Positions 41,683-50,434 of a stretch of 64,000 nucleotides of DNA are shown piece by piece. The stretch lies in contig NZ_CP091851.1 of NCBI RefSeq assembly GCF_022059845.1, forward strand, positions 1,240,001 to 1,304,000, read 5' to 3'. The stretch comes from Terrirubrum flagellatum. GTDB taxonomy: Bacteria > Pseudomonadota > Alphaproteobacteria > Rhizobiales > Beijerinckiaceae. The notes beneath the pieces are model-generated. The model saw nothing but the letters and a program-made list of their open reading frames with translations, was not told the DNA's origin and did no database searches. Made by a program: the position numbers and the translations under genes. How positions within the stretch are numbered: the first letter of the stretch is position 1; each line of letters starts with the position of its first letter.

Positions 41683-42453
41683 ATGCGCGTGATCCAGGCG
41701 GCATGCGGGCTTGCGATGACGATCGCGATCGGCGCGATCACGACATCGGCTTCGGCGCAAAGCGTGATCGGGCTCGCGGAGCGCTCCGTGCCCAATGTGA
41801 CCGGCACGCTCGGCGCGCGGCGCGTGACGATCGCGCAAGGCGGTGAGGTTCATCAGAACGAAGTCATCCAGACGAGCGAGAACGGCCGCGCGTTGCTGCA
41901 GTTCAAGGATTCAACGATCCTCGACGTCAGCGCGAATTCATCGGTCAAGCTCGATCGATATGTCTTCAACGCCGATGCGAGCGCGAAGCAAGCGGTGGTC
42001 ACGCTCACGCGCGGCACATTTCGATGGGTGACGGGCGCGTCCAATCCCGCTGCGTTCAAGATCCAGACTCCGCACGCGACGATCGGCATCCGCGGCACGA
42101 TTGTCGAATTCGAGGTCGTCGCGTCGGCGACGAATATCCAGGTGCTGCAGGGCGAGATTTACGTCTGCCGTCGCGCCAATGCGCTCGATTGCGCCACCAT
42201 CGGCGACGGCGGTTCGGCCACCGTCGGCAACGCGGGAATTTCGGCCGTGGCGGCTGCTTCGGCGGCGCCTGCGCCCGGCCCTTCGTTCAGTTCATCGCCA
42301 AGCTCGTCTGGCGGCGGCGGCGTCGCTGATGGCGGTGGTCGCGGCGATAGCGGCGGCTCGTCCGGCGGAGGCGGAGGGACTGGCGGCGGCACGGGTGGGA
42401 CGGGCGGCGGCGGTGGCGCGACCGGAGGAACCGGCGGCGACCCGGCGCGCTGA
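41683..42453 (+). CDS. secreted FecR-domain protein with glycine-rich tail
   Basis: A 256-residue exported protein: signal peptide about 1-25 (TSASA-QS), then a FecR domain (about 35-160) with VTIAQGGEVHQNEVIQTSENGRALLQFKDSTILDVSANSSVKLDRYVF and FKIQTPHATIGIRGTIVEFEVVASATNIQVLQGEIYVCR. The last about 60 residues are almost only Gly, Ser and Thr (GGG repeats). There is no transmembrane anti-sigma region and no sigma factor nearby, so it is not a FecR signalling protein; such stand-alone domains occur in surface proteins. Only 53 bases separate it from the Omp gene, suggesting joint expression. Confidence 0.88.
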   Translation: MRVIQAACGLAMTIAIGAITTSASAQSVIGLAERSVPNVTGTLGARRVTIAQGGEVHQNEVIQTSENGRALLQFKDSTILDVSANSSVKLDRYVFNADASAKQAVVTLTRGTFRWVTGASNPAAFKIQTPHATIGIRGTIVEFEVVASATNIQVLQGEIYVCRRANALDCATIGDGGSATVGNAGISAVAAASAAPAPGPSFSSSPSSSGGGGVADGGGRGDSGGSSGGGGGTGGGTGGTGGGGGATGGTGGDPAR

Positions 42454-42504
42454 TCGCGCGCTGCTCGCGCTTTCAGAATTCTTCTGAGCTCGTCGCCGCG
42501 CGAT

Positions 42505-43053
42505 CTACTTCGCGCTGATGCGACAGGAAATATTCTCGTACCAGCGCCGATCGACCACGACTTCCGTGCCGTCGGCCTGTCTCGCGCGCGACAATCCATC
42601 GCGTGAGGCTGTCGCCGCGTTCATCGACGCGGAGCAACTGTCGCCTCCGATCGCGATCACGTAGCGAAGCCTGATCGTCGAACCGAGATTGGTGGTGATG
42701 CGGCCGTCATATTCGATCTGATTGTTCGGCCTGATCTTCCACGATCCCACCGATCGCGTGGCGCTCGTTGTCGCGCTCTCTCCGACGCGCCATTGTCCCT
42801 CGACATTCCTCTGCAATTCGCCGTTCCAGTAGGTGAGGTAGGTGAGGTTTCGCTTCGGCGAGACGGTCAGCACGACGCGCAGATTGTTGCGTGCGACCTG
42901 CGCGACGGGCGCGCGGTAGGAGCTTGCCGCGACGGCCTCGAGCGTCACCTCGACATTGCCCTGTCCTTGCGCCGACGCCTCGGCCGTCACGCCGATGAGT
43001 GCGGCGAAGGCCATCAGGGATCGGAAGACGCGGTACATTCCGGGGCTGTTCAT
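42505..43053 (-). CDS. secreted protein of unknown function
   Basis: A 182-residue protein with a signal peptide (MNSPGMYRVFRSLMAFAALIGVTAEASA, cleavage near residue 28). The mature part has a beta-rich look (VEVTLEAVAASSYRAPVAQVARNNLRVVLTVSPKRNLTYLTYWNGELQRNVEGQWRVG) and two Cys that may form a disulfide (GGDSCSAS and ENISCRIS). No family recognised. GGAGGACGCC directly before the ATG at 43053 fixes the start. Convergent with the FecR-domain gene. Confidence 0.72.
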   Translation of the reverse strand: MNSPGMYRVFRSLMAFAALIGVTAEASAQGQGNVEVTLEAVAASSYRAPVAQVARNNLRVVLTVSPKRNLTYLTYWNGELQRNVEGQWRVGESATTSATRSVGSWKIRPNNQIEYDGRITTNLGSTIRLRYVIAIGGDSCSASMNAATASRDGLSRARQADGTEVVVDRRWYENISCRISAK

Positions 43054-43200
43054 GGCGTCCTCCGCGTTATGACGCTCGGTCAATGTTCAGGCAGAATAGG
43101 GCGATTTCCGGCAAGCCAAAACGCTCATTTGGGCCTGACGCCCGGTTCTGCTATCGCAGCGCAACAAGCGGGTCCGCCCGCGGCGATGAAAGAGGCCGCC

Positions 43201-43872
43201 ATGTTTCCGGAAAGGCTGACCGCGGGATATCGCGCCTTTCTCCAAGGCCGGTTCGCCAGCGAGCGTTCGCGCTACGAGATGCTGGCGGAGAAAGGCCAGC
43301 GCCCGGAGATCATGGTGATCGGATGCGTCGACTCGCGCGTTTCGCCGGAAGTGATCTTCGATGCGGCGCCCGGCGAATTGCTGGTGGTGCGCAACGTCGC
43401 CAACATCGTGCCGGGCTATGAGGCGCACGGGAATTCGCAGCACGGCACCAGCGCGGCGCTGGAGTTCGGCGTGCAGGCGCTGCGGGTGAAGCACATCGTC
43501 GTGCTCGGCCATGCCTTCTGCGGCGGTATTCGCGCTTTCGCCGATGATCAGGAGCCCTTGTCGCCCGGCGATTTCATCGGTCGCTGGATGTCGCAGATCG
43601 CGCCGGCCGCGGAAGCGATCGGGCCGCGTCCGAAGGACGATGACGGCTCCTATCTCCACCGGCTCGAATTCGCGTCTGTCGAACTCAGCCTGAAAAATCT
43701 CATGACGTTTCCTTGCGTGCGCATTCTGGTCGAACGCGGCAAGCTGCAGTTGCATGGCGCCTATTTCGGCGTCGCCAACGGCAAGCTGCTGGTGCGCAAT
43801 CCCGCGACCGGAAATTTCGAGCCTGCGACGGACGCCATTCCCGATCGGGTCCCGATGATCCGCTGCGATTAA
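43201..43872 (+). CDS. beta-class carbonic anhydrase
   Basis: A 223-residue zinc enzyme interconverting CO2 and bicarbonate. The zinc site is complete: GCVDSRV (Cys about 42, with the Asp-Arg dyad), and GHAFCGGI (His about 103, Cys about 106). [40 protein letters not shown] is the conserved core. AGAGG lies 6 bases before the ATG at 43201; a start 15 bases upstream has none. Its stop overlaps that of the convergent LysR gene by 4 bases. Confidence 0.94.
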   Translation: MFPERLTAGYRAFLQGRFASERSRYEMLAEKGQRPEIMVIGCVDSRVSPEVIFDAAPGELLVVRNVANIVPGYEAHGNSQHGTSAALEFGVQALRVKHIVVLGHAFCGGIRAFADDQEPLSPGDFIGRWMSQIAPAAEAIGPRPKDDDGSYLHRLEFASVELSLKNLMTFPCVRILVERGKLQLHGAYFGVANGKLLVRNPATGNFEPATDAIPDRVPMIRCD

Positions 43873-44789
43873 TTCGCTGCGTCTTCGCTGTCGACATTCT
43901 GCGACGCGAAGCGGTTGATGAGCCAACGCGCAGCAGGGCCGGGCGCGGCGCTGACGCGATACATCGCGTGCAAGGGATAGGCGCCGCCGGGCCAGTCCGG
44001 CAATGCAAGCCGGACGAGGCGGCCAGCGGCGACGTCGTCGCACACCATCGGCGCCGGCATGTTGCCCCAGCCGAGTCCGGCGAGCAGCAGCGCATGCTTC
44101 GCGCCGAGATCGGAAAGCCGCCATGTCTTGAGGCTGAAGACGGCGAAATCCCTCCCTTGCGTGAGCGGCGAACGATCGGTGACGACAAGCTGGACGTGAT
44201 CGCGCGCCGCGCCGGGCGCATTGATCGGCGCCCGGGCGAGGGGATGGCTTGGCGCCGCGACCGGAATCATCTCAACGCCGCCGATGCGGATCGATTCAAG
44301 CCCGCTGGTCTTCTCCTCAAAGATCGGACCGCTGACGCCGATGACGGCCGTTCCATCCAGCACGAGCTGCGTCACCGCGCCGAGCGCCTCCACATGAAGG
44401 CGCAGCGGCACGGTGGGAAAAGCGAGCTGGAACGCCTGCAGCGCGTCCACCAGCCTCGCCGTCGGCAGCATGATGTCGACGACGATCGAGACTTCCGCCT
44501 CCAGCCCCTGCATCAACCCGTGCACGCGCGAGCGCAGCGCATCGACGCCGTGACCAATGGCGCGGGCTTCCGCCAGCACGACCTGGCCGGCCTGCGTGAG
44601 CTGCGGCTTGCGCGTCGTCATGCGGTCAAACAGAGCGACGCCGAGCTGGCTTTCGAGATTGTCGATGGCGTAGCTGACCGCCGAGGTGGCGCGGCCGAGC
44701 CTGCGGCCGGCGGCGGCGAGGCTGCCGCTCTCGGCGACGGTGACGAAGACCTGCAACTGGTCGAGGGTGGGCGCGCCGGGCTTGCGCAT
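43869..44789 (-). CDS. LysR family transcriptional regulator, divergent from wrbA
   Basis: A 306-residue LysR protein. The N-terminal HTH (residues about 8-66) reads [60 protein letters not shown]; the periplasmic-binding-like effector domain follows. It is divergent from the wrbA quinone oxidoreductase gene, whose shared 198-base promoter region contains an ATCG-N7-CGAT box, so wrbA is the expected target. In rhizobia LysR-wrbA pairs often respond to quinones or electrophiles. The gene ends inside the last codons of the convergent carbonic anhydrase gene. Confidence 0.92.
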   Translation of the reverse strand: MRKPGAPTLDQLQVFVTVAESGSLAAAGRRLGRATSAVSYAIDNLESQLGVALFDRMTTRKPQLTQAGQVVLAEARAIGHGVDALRSRVHGLMQGLEAEVSIVVDIMLPTARLVDALQAFQLAFPTVPLRLHVEALGAVTQLVLDGTAVIGVSGPIFEEKTSGLESIRIGGVEMIPVAAPSHPLARAPINAPGAARDHVQLVVTDRSPLTQGRDFAVFSLKTWRLSDLGAKHALLLAGLGWGNMPAPMVCDDVAAGRLVRLALPDWPGGAYPLHAMYRVSAAPGPAARWLINRFASQNVDSEDAAN

Positions 44790-44823
44790 GGCCTCTCCGA
44801 CAGATTATCTACTTATCTAGTTT

Positions 44824-44838
44824 ATCGAATAATGCGAT
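44824..44838. promoter_or_regulatory. LysR-type T-N11-A box between lysR and wrbA
   Basis: ATCG (44824-44827), seven bases, CGAT (44835-44838), with flanking TT...CA, centred 42 bases upstream of the LysR ATG and about 157 upstream of wrbA. The surrounding 60 bases are very AT-rich compared with everything nearby, as expected for divergent promoters. Confidence 0.6.
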
Positions 44839-44987
44839 CAAAAATATGCCTATTTTCTAGCAATACGGCTTGGGCTATTTCGGTGGCATCGACTCTCCAA
44901 AAGGGTCTGTTCCCACCAGCGCGCAGGGCCTCCGCCCTTCCGCGCCGCAAGCGGCTTTGCCGCCGCGCTCCCCGTACAGGTGCTTCC

Positions 44988-45587
44988 ATGGCGAAGGTTC
45001 TGGTTCTCTATTATTCGAGCTACGGCCATCTCGAGACGATGGCGAACGCAGTCGCCGAAGGCGCGCGCGCCGCTGGCGCGACGGTCGACGTCAAGCGCGT
45101 GCCGGAGACGGCGCCGCTCGAAGTCGCGAAGGCGGCTCATTTCAAACTGGATCAGGCCGCGCCGATCGCGACGCCTGATGATCTCGCGAATTATGATGCG
45201 ATCATCGTCGGCGCGCCGACGCGTTTCGGTCGTATGGCCTCGCAAATGACGAGTTTCTGGGATACGGCCGGCGGCCTCTGGATGAAGGGCGCTCTCAACG
45301 GCAAGGTCGGCGCGGCTTTCACCTCGACGGCGACACAGCATGGCGGGCAGGAGCAGACGCTGTTCTCGATCATCACCAACCTCCTGCATTTCGGGCTGAT
45401 GATCGTCGGTCTCCCCTACAGCTATCAGGGCCAGATGACGCTCGATGAAGTCGCTGGCGGCTCGCCCTATGGCGCCACCACGATCGCCGGCGGCCAGGGC
45501 CAGCGCCAGCCGAGCAAGATCGATCTCGACGGCGCCCGCTTCCAGGGCGAACTCGTGGCGAAAGCGGCGAACAAGCTGTTCGGCTGA
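44988..45587 (+). CDS. wrbA: NAD(P)H:quinone oxidoreductase WrbA
   Basis: A 199-residue flavodoxin-like WrbA that reduces quinones by two electrons using FMN. FMN-binding phosphate loop: [15 protein letters not shown] (about 5-19); then [51 protein letters not shown], the family's central signature, and [20 protein letters not shown]. Length equals that of E. coli WrbA. The ATG at 44988 begins the conserved N-terminus; the frame is open far upstream by composition. Regulation by the divergent LysR gene is likely. Confidence 0.95.
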   Translation: MAKVLVLYYSSYGHLETMANAVAEGARAAGATVDVKRVPETAPLEVAKAAHFKLDQAAPIATPDDLANYDAIIVGAPTRFGRMASQMTSFWDTAGGLWMKGALNGKVGAAFTSTATQHGGQEQTLFSIITNLLHFGLMIVGLPYSYQGQMTLDEVAGGSPYGATTIAGGQGQRQPSKIDLDGARFQGELVAKAANKLFG

Positions 45588-45620
45588 CCTCGCTCACTCA
45601 TGAGAGTTTGCGGCGCGCAT

Positions 45621-45733
45621 AGAGCATGGCGCGAAAAAGTGGGAACCGGTTTTTCGCTTAAGCCATGCTCTAAACTTTTGGAATCGATCACGTTCCCGCA
45701 CTTTGATTGATTCAATCAAAGTGCGGCGTGATC
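45621..45733 (+). repeat. family A palindromic repeat, full copy
   Basis: AGAGCATGGC (45621-45630) / GCCATGCTCT (45662-45671) and, after AAACTTTTGGAATC, the second hairpin GATCACG ... CGTGATC (45686-45733) built on CGCACTTTGATTG. It differs from the copy at 4877-4990 at only a handful of positions, in the same orientation, 40 kb apart. Confidence 0.92.
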
Positions 45734-45848
45734 TAAAGGCGCGTCGTTTTTTTGATCCGGAGTTTTCCGGCCGCGGTTGACCGCATTGCCCCGCGGTTGA
45801 CATAACGCGCCTGCCGCCGTCCCTTCGCTGGCGCGCCGGACAAAGCCG

Positions 45849-46076
45849 ATGCAAGACCTCATCCATTTCAGCGCCGAAGTTGCAGCGGCTCTCGACAATG
45901 GCCGCGCGGTGGCCGCGCTTGAATCGACCATCATCACGCACGGGATCCCTTATCCCGAGAATCTTGCGATAGCGCGCGAGGTCGAAGCGATCGTGCGCGA
46001 GAATGGCGCGACGCCGGCGACGATGCGCAACAATGCGGCGGTCGCAGCCCGCACGCTGTCAGTCTCGTGCGCATAA
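45849..46076 (+). pseudogene. truncated pseudouridine-5'-phosphate glycosidase (psuG) remnant
   Basis: The first about 60 residues match the N-terminus of Psu[57 protein letters not shown] normal PsuG is roughly 300 residues; here the frame diverges after about residue 60 ([16 protein letters not shown]) and stops at 75. None of the catalytic lysine or metal-site regions are left. It is therefore a remnant, lying right behind a family A repeat. Confidence 0.8.
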
Positions 46077-46098
46077 AGAAAAAGCGCTGAAATCAGCG

Positions 46099-46266
46099 AT
46101 GAAGAAGCCTGCCGATCTCGATATCGAAACGTTGCCGCCGGTCCTGCGCAAGGCGTTGCGCAAGCTGATCAGGAGCGCCGCGCAGTCGGAGGCCGACAAG
46201 GCCTACAGGATGCGCCAGTCGAAGCGGATGACGGTGCTGCGCGGCGCAAGGAAACGGGCGAAATAA
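46099..46266 (+). CDS. small basic hypothetical protein
   Basis: A 55-residue frame, MKKPADLDIETLPPVLRKALRKLIRSAAQSEADKAYRM, followed by a basic tail RGARKRAK. The regular charged helix looks like a real protein, but no family is known to me and there is no strong ribosome binding site. It directly follows the psuG remnant, so it could also be a decayed piece. Confidence 0.45.
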   Translation: MKKPADLDIETLPPVLRKALRKLIRSAAQSEADKAYRMRQSKRMTVLRGARKRAK

Positions 46267-46278
46267 TCGCGCGTCGCG

Positions 46279-46818
46279 TCAACGCTTCTTCAGAGCCGCG
46301 ACAACCTGCGGAAGCAGCCAGGCCGCGACGCGCGCGTGCGACTCCGGCGTAATGTGATGATTGGGATCGCCCGCGATCCAGGCTGAGGGATTGGACGCTT
46401 CTGAGCCGACGATGCGGCCATAGGCGGCAAAGATCGGCACGGCGCCATGAGCACGAATGCGCCTGTCGACTTCGGGTTTGTTGGCGGCGGTGTTGATTCC
46501 GCGTTCACGATCGCGGCCGACGCCGAGATCGTAAACCACAACTTTCGTTCCCGCGGGAACGGCCGAGTCGATGCGTTGCAGGATCATGGAACTGTCGCCG
46601 AGCGTGACGCGCTCGACGTCGACGCTCACATCGTAGCCTCGCGCGCGCAGCATCGATTCAAGCAGAGCCGGCCAGGCCTGCGAGGTCGAGACGGCCTGCG
46701 CGTAGGTGTTGCTTGCGCCAATGGCGACGATCTTGGTGGATTGAGCCTGAGCGGGCGCTGCAAACGCGATCATGGCCGCGAGCGCGCAAGCAGGCGGGAT
46801 GATTCCTGAATGCTTCAT
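46279..46818 (-). CDS. secreted SGNH/GDSL hydrolase family protein
   Basis: A 179-residue exported hydrolase: signal peptide about 1-27 (PAQAQ-ST). Block I is VAIGASNTYAQAV, a GDS variant with the Ser nucleophile in GASN; the C-terminal Asp-x-x-His block is AGDPNHHITPESHARVAAWLLP. The overall pattern resembles TesA-like acyl esterases. GGGGAGGAAAG precedes the ATG at 46818, which is preferred over upstream in-frame codons that have none. Single gene. Confidence 0.82.
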   Translation of the reverse strand: MKHSGIIPPACALAAMIAFAAPAQAQSTKIVAIGASNTYAQAVSTSQAWPALLESMLRARGYDVSVDVERVTLGDSSMILQRIDSAVPAGTKVVVYDLGVGRDRERGINTAANKPEVDRRIRAHGAVPIFAAYGRIVGSEASNPSAWIAGDPNHHITPESHARVAAWLLPQVVAALKKR

Positions 46819-46909
46819 ACTTTCCTCCCCAGCTTTTATGGCGGGAAAGAAAAGCTCAGTCGAAATGGCTGTCAATCCGCCATGAAGACGAGGGCGGCGT
46901 TGGTCAGCT

Positions 46910-47203
46910 TCAGGCGCTGTCCGTCCAGGCGAAGAGCAGGGGCGCTTCGCGGAAAGCGAAGCGGTCGAGATGGGATGCGACAACCTGCTTCATGCGTTCA
47001 AGGCTCTCGCTGTCGCCAGCCTCGATGCGGACGTCGAGCGCGTCGCCCGTCGCCGCCATGATCGCAACCGAGCCAGAGGGAAAGTTCACGCGACCCTTCT
47101 CGGGAGTGAACTCGACCTCCATCTTGTGCGCCCAATGCTTGCAGAGCTGCTGGAGATAACGGCTTCCATTCGCCGTGGGCACGCGTGCGCTGGTGTGGGT
47201 CAT
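46910..47203 (-). CDS. DUF2218 domain protein
   Basis: A 97-residue protein matching DUF2218: ARVPTANGSRYLQQLCKHWAHKMEVEFTPEKGRVNFPSGSVAIMAATGDALDVRIEAGDSESLERMKQVVASHLDRFAFRE. The family is widespread in actinobacteria and rhizobia; several members are encoded near siderophore or iron-regulated genes, but the biochemical role is unknown. An upstream Met at 47221 is also possible. Single gene. Confidence 0.88.
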   Translation of the reverse strand: MTHTSARVPTANGSRYLQQLCKHWAHKMEVEFTPEKGRVNFPSGSVAIMAATGDALDVRIEAGDSESLERMKQVVASHLDRFAFREAPLLFAWTDSA

Positions 47204-47279
47204 CGTCTCGTTCCGGTCCATCCCCGGCAGATATGGCCGCGCTCCGGCGTTCTCAAGACGACGCGCGCCCCGCGGGCGT

Positions 47280-47573
47280 TCAATCGATCACCACGCGCCG
47301 GACCGATTGCGCGCCGCAGTGGTGCCAGCGATAGGCCTCTTCGGGCTCGCCCAGCCGTCCCCGGCACCAGCCCTTCGCCTGCGCCTTGATCTGGACCTCC
47401 TCGCGCCGCCGGCAGGCCAGGGCCGTTTCCATGTCATCTCGCCCGCCGAGGCGGCAGGTCTGGTCGGCGCGCTGCCAGATCACGAGCAGATCCTGCGGGC
47501 CGCCAACCTCGTTCTGGGCGGCCCAGAGGGGCGTCGAGAAAGCGATCATCGAGAACAGAGCGGCCGCGCGCAT
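47280..47573 (-). CDS. small secreted cysteine-containing protein, unknown
   Basis: A 97-residue protein with a short signal peptide (MRAAALFSMIAFSTPLWA-AQ). The mature part carries four Cys (QTCRLGG, LACRRRE, GWCRGR, HHCGAQ), suggesting two disulfides in the periplasm. No family recognised. The ribosome binding site is poor and the frame could start later, so the gene is moderately supported by the signal peptide and Cys pattern. Confidence 0.55.
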   Translation of the reverse strand: MRAAALFSMIAFSTPLWAAQNEVGGPQDLLVIWQRADQTCRLGGRDDMETALACRRREEVQIKAQAKGWCRGRLGEPEEAYRWHHCGAQSVRRVVID

Positions 47574-47766
47574 TCAAAAAGGATGCGCGACGGAGGTTTC
47601 GCGAGAGTAAACCGCGCTGACCCGCGAATAGAAGAAGGGGTGTGATCGTGCGAAAGCCCGGGCGCGTTCGCTATTTGGCTACAGAGCAGCGGTCGGACAC
47701 GCTATCGTCACGCGCCTGCAGCACAGGCCGAAATCGAAGCCGAACCCTGATTCCGGAAGAGAGAAG

Positions 47767-48795
47767 ATGCGTCCGATTGTCGATACATTGGTTTCGCGGC
47801 TTGAGCCGGCGTCGCCCGACGCGTTGAGGGCCGCGCGCGGCGGGCCACGCACGGAGGCGCATCATCGCGCCTGCTGCGACATGGTCCCGGCGATCGACGT
47901 GCTGGAGTTCAAGGCGCCTGCGAAGCCCGCGACGCCGTCGGCGCGCCTTCGCGTCGCAGCATGGAATGCGGAACGCTGCATGTTTCCTGCCCCGTCGCGT
48001 AAGCTGCTGTCGCAGGTCGATGCTGACATCGTGCTGCTGACCGAGATGGATCAGGGCATGGCCCGCGCGAACAATCTTCACACGACGGCGGAGATGGCGG
48101 CGGACGGCGCCGGATTCATATTCGGCGTGGAGTTCGTGGAGCTCGGACGCGGCAGCATGCGTGAGGCTACGCTCAATCCTCATCTTGAGAATTCAGCCAG
48201 CTTTCACGGCAACGCCATTCTGTCGCGATTGCGGCTCGCCGACGCCTTCATGGCGCGGCTCGACGATGGCGGCGCCTGGTATCACGGCTCCTCAGGCGAT
48301 CACGAATTGCGACTCGCGGGTCGCAACGCGATCGTCGCGCGCATCGAAGATGCGCCGTTCCCGCTCTGGGTCGCGAGCATACATCTGGAAAGCGCGAGCG
48401 ACGCCGATGATCGCGCGCGGCAGACCAAGCGCCTGCTCGATGTGATGAGCGAACGCATCGGCGACGCCGCTGCGATCATTGGCGGCGACTTCAACACCAA
48501 CGAGCTTCGCGCCGAAGGAGATTACGGAGAGATGTTTGGGCAAGCGGAAATGCGTGAGCCGCTCTTCCGCCATCTGCGCGAAGCCGGGTTCGGCTGGGCG
48601 ACCGTGAACACGCGTGCGATCAGCCAGCGCACGCGGCCTGACGGGGAGCCGCGGCCGCCTTTCGCGCGGCTGGACTGGCTGTTCGTCCGCGGCCTGACCG
48701 GCTTGGCCCCGCAAACCGTCGCCGCCATCGATGCGGCGGGATATGCGATCTCCGATCATGAGCTGATCGCCGCCGATTTCGATCTTGGCGAATAG
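47767..48795 (+). CDS. endonuclease/exonuclease/phosphatase (EEP) family protein
   Basis: A 342-residue DNase I-like metal-dependent phosphoesterase. Catalytic blocks in order: LRVAAWNAERC (Asn, about 61-71), VLLTEMDQG (Glu, about 90-98), HGNAILSRL, WVASIHLES (about 200-208), AIIGGDFNTNELR (Asp-Asn, about 238-250) and SDHELIAADF (Asp-His, about 328-337). No signal peptide is seen, so it should be cytoplasmic. Substrate (nucleic acid, phospholipid or inositol phosphate) not determinable. GAAGAGAGAAG precedes the ATG. Confidence 0.88.
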   Translation: MRPIVDTLVSRLEPASPDALRAARGGPRTEAHHRACCDMVPAIDVLEFKAPAKPATPSARLRVAAWNAERCMFPAPSRKLLSQVDADIVLLTEMDQGMARANNLHTTAEMAADGAGFIFGVEFVELGRGSMREATLNPHLENSASFHGNAILSRLRLADAFMARLDDGGAWYHGSSGDHELRLAGRNAIVARIEDAPFPLWVASIHLESASDADDRARQTKRLLDVMSERIGDAAAIIGGDFNTNELRAEGDYGEMFGQAEMREPLFRHLREAGFGWATVNTRAISQRTRPDGEPRPPFARLDWLFVRGLTGLAPQTVAAIDAAGYAISDHELIAADFDLGE

Positions 48796-48891
48796 TGGCG
48801 CACGCGAATGCGATTGGTCGCGCGGGCGGCGGCGCGGAGCAAGATTGAACCGGGCGCCCTTCATTTGATCGCTCTCTCAATCGAGCGCTGG

Positions 48892-49107
48892 TCAGCTTCG
48901 CGCCACTGTATCCTTTGAGGGCTGGTCTTCCGGCGGTGGCGCGACAGCGGCCAGGAAAGCGCGGGCTCTTTCGAGAGTCTGGATCAGGCCGTCCAGTTCG
49001 GCGGCGGTGAATCCGATCCATCCGAGAGGCCGGGCGTCCTCGAACAGCGTCAGACGCACGCTGTCAGTCTCATGATCCACCGTGACGTTCAGATCCATCT
49101 TCGCCAT
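48892..49107 (-). CDS. small conserved hypothetical protein
   Basis: A 71-residue protein, MAKMDLNVTVDHETDSVRLTLFEDARPLGWIGFTAAELDGLIQTLERARAFLAAV, then a Pro-rich tail. The opening beta-hairpin plus terminal amphipathic helix (LDGLIQTLERARAFL) is a compact real-looking fold. No named family recalled. CGGAGGCAGG precedes the ATG at 49107 and fixes the start. Convergent with the EEP gene. Confidence 0.68.
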   Translation of the reverse strand: MAKMDLNVTVDHETDSVRLTLFEDARPLGWIGFTAAELDGLIQTLERARAFLAAVAPPPEDQPSKDTVARS

Positions 49108-49314
49108 ACCTGCCTCCGCTCTGACAGAGCGAGGCAAGCATGATTTTGATCCGAGGTCGAAGCCCTGAGGCGGCGCAAGAATCTTAGAGCGGTGAATCCC
49201 GCGCGTCGCGGGCTTACCGAACCTCGCCAACGTTTCGGCGCGCGCGGCGCTGCATCGCCGGCAATATCCTGCCTGCCTGACAGGCGGTCCCAACACCAAA
49301 AGCCGTGGACCCTG

Positions 49315-49346
49315 TTGACGCCCTCTCATTCCGCTCTTCATATAGT
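49315..49346 (+). promoter_or_regulatory. candidate promoter of the ferric-type ABC operon
   Basis: TTGACG (49315-49320) and, 17 bases on, TCATAT (49338-49343, overlapping TATAGT). It lies 28 bases before the start codon of the first binding-protein gene. No Fur or Irr/ICE box could be recognised. Confidence 0.4.
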
Positions 49347-49370
49347 CGGCAAATGAATGGGAGGAGTTTG

Positions 49371-50411
49371 ATGGGGCGCTTATCGGATTTTCGGTCCGGC
49401 TTTCTTGCGTTGGCGGGCGCGGCGCTGGCGTCGCTCGCAACGCCCGCCACCGCGCAGCAAAATCTCGTGATGTATTGCGGCGTCCAGGAAGAGTGGTGCC
49501 GCGCCATGTCGCAGGCGTTCGAGCGCGAGACGGGCGTCAAGGTCGCCATGACGCGCAAGAGCGCCGGCGAGGTCTACGCCCAGGTCAAGGCCGAAGCGTC
49601 CAATCCGCGCGGCGACATCTGGTGGGGCGGCACCGGCGATCCGCATCTGCAGGCGGCCGAGGAGGGGCTGCTCGAGGAATATACGTCGCCCATGAACAAG
49701 GACCTGCATGACTGGGCGATCAAGCAGTGGAACGCCGGCAAGCGCCGCACCATCGGGATTTACTCCGGCGCGCTCGGCTTCGGCTACAACACCAAGCTGA
49801 TCGCCGAGAAGAAGCTTCCCGAGCCGAAATGCTGGGCTGATCTCCTCAATCCCAAGCTCAAGGACGAGGTGCAGGTCGCTGACCCGAATTCGTCGGGCAC
49901 CGCCTACAACCTTCTCGCGACCGTGGTGCAGCTCATGGGCGAGCAGAAGGGCTTCGATTATCTCAAGGCGCTGCACAAGAACGTCAACCAGTACACCAAG
50001 TCCGGCGCTGCGCCGGCGAAAGCCGCCAGCCTTGGCGAGACCTCGATCGGCATCGTCTTCATCCATGATGCGGTGGTGTTTGCGGTTGAAGGAGCGCCGA
50101 TCAAGGCTGTCGCGCCCTGCGAGGGCACCGGCTACGAGATCGGCTCCATGTCGATCATCAAGGGCGCGCGCAATCTCGAGAATGCGAAGAAGTTCTACGA
50201 CTGGGCGCTGACGCCCGCCGCACAGGCGCTCGCGGGGCCCGCCAAATCCTATCAGGTGCCGTCCAACAAAAATTCGGCCGTGCCGGCGCAAGCGCCGAAG
50301 ATGAGCGAGATCAAACTCATCGACTATGACTTCGTGAAGTATGGCTCGTCCGATGAGCGACGCCGCCTGCTCGCGAAGTGGGACGCCGAGGTGAAGAACC
50401 TGCCGAAGTAG
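49371..50411 (+). CDS. ferric-type ABC transporter, periplasmic binding protein (copy 1)
   Basis: A 346-residue extracellular solute-binding protein of the AfuA/FbpA/PhnS-like type. Signal peptide about 1-28 (PATAQ-QN). Mature blocks: LVMYCGVQEEWCRAMSQAFERETGVKV, KSAGEVYAQVKAEASNPRGDIWWGGTGDPHLQAAEEGLL, YSGALGFGYNT, PEPKCWADLLNPKLKDEVQVADPNSSGTAYN and VAPCEGTGYEIGS. The WWGG motif and Cys pair differ from classical iron-binding FbpA, whose ligand tyrosines I cannot align, so the cargo may be iron, a phosphonate or a phosphosugar. GGGAGGAGTTTG precedes the ATG. First gene of a four-gene operon. Confidence 0.9.
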   Translation: MGRLSDFRSGFLALAGAALASLATPATAQQNLVMYCGVQEEWCRAMSQAFERETGVKVAMTRKSAGEVYAQVKAEASNPRGDIWWGGTGDPHLQAAEEGLLEEYTSPMNKDLHDWAIKQWNAGKRRTIGIYSGALGFGYNTKLIAEKKLPEPKCWADLLNPKLKDEVQVADPNSSGTAYNLLATVVQLMGEQKGFDYLKALHKNVNQYTKSGAAPAKAASLGETSIGIVFIHDAVVFAVEGAPIKAVAPCEGTGYEIGSMSIIKGARNLENAKKFYDWALTPAAQALAGPAKSYQVPSNKNSAVPAQAPKMSEIKLIDYDFVKYGSSDERRRLLAKWDAEVKNLPK

Positions 50412-50434
50412 CGCCTTCCGCAGGAGCGATGATC

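Noticed and set aside
42793-43200. Upstream extension of the carbonic anhydrase
   Set aside because: Open only because of composition; a ribosome binding site and the conserved start are at 43201.
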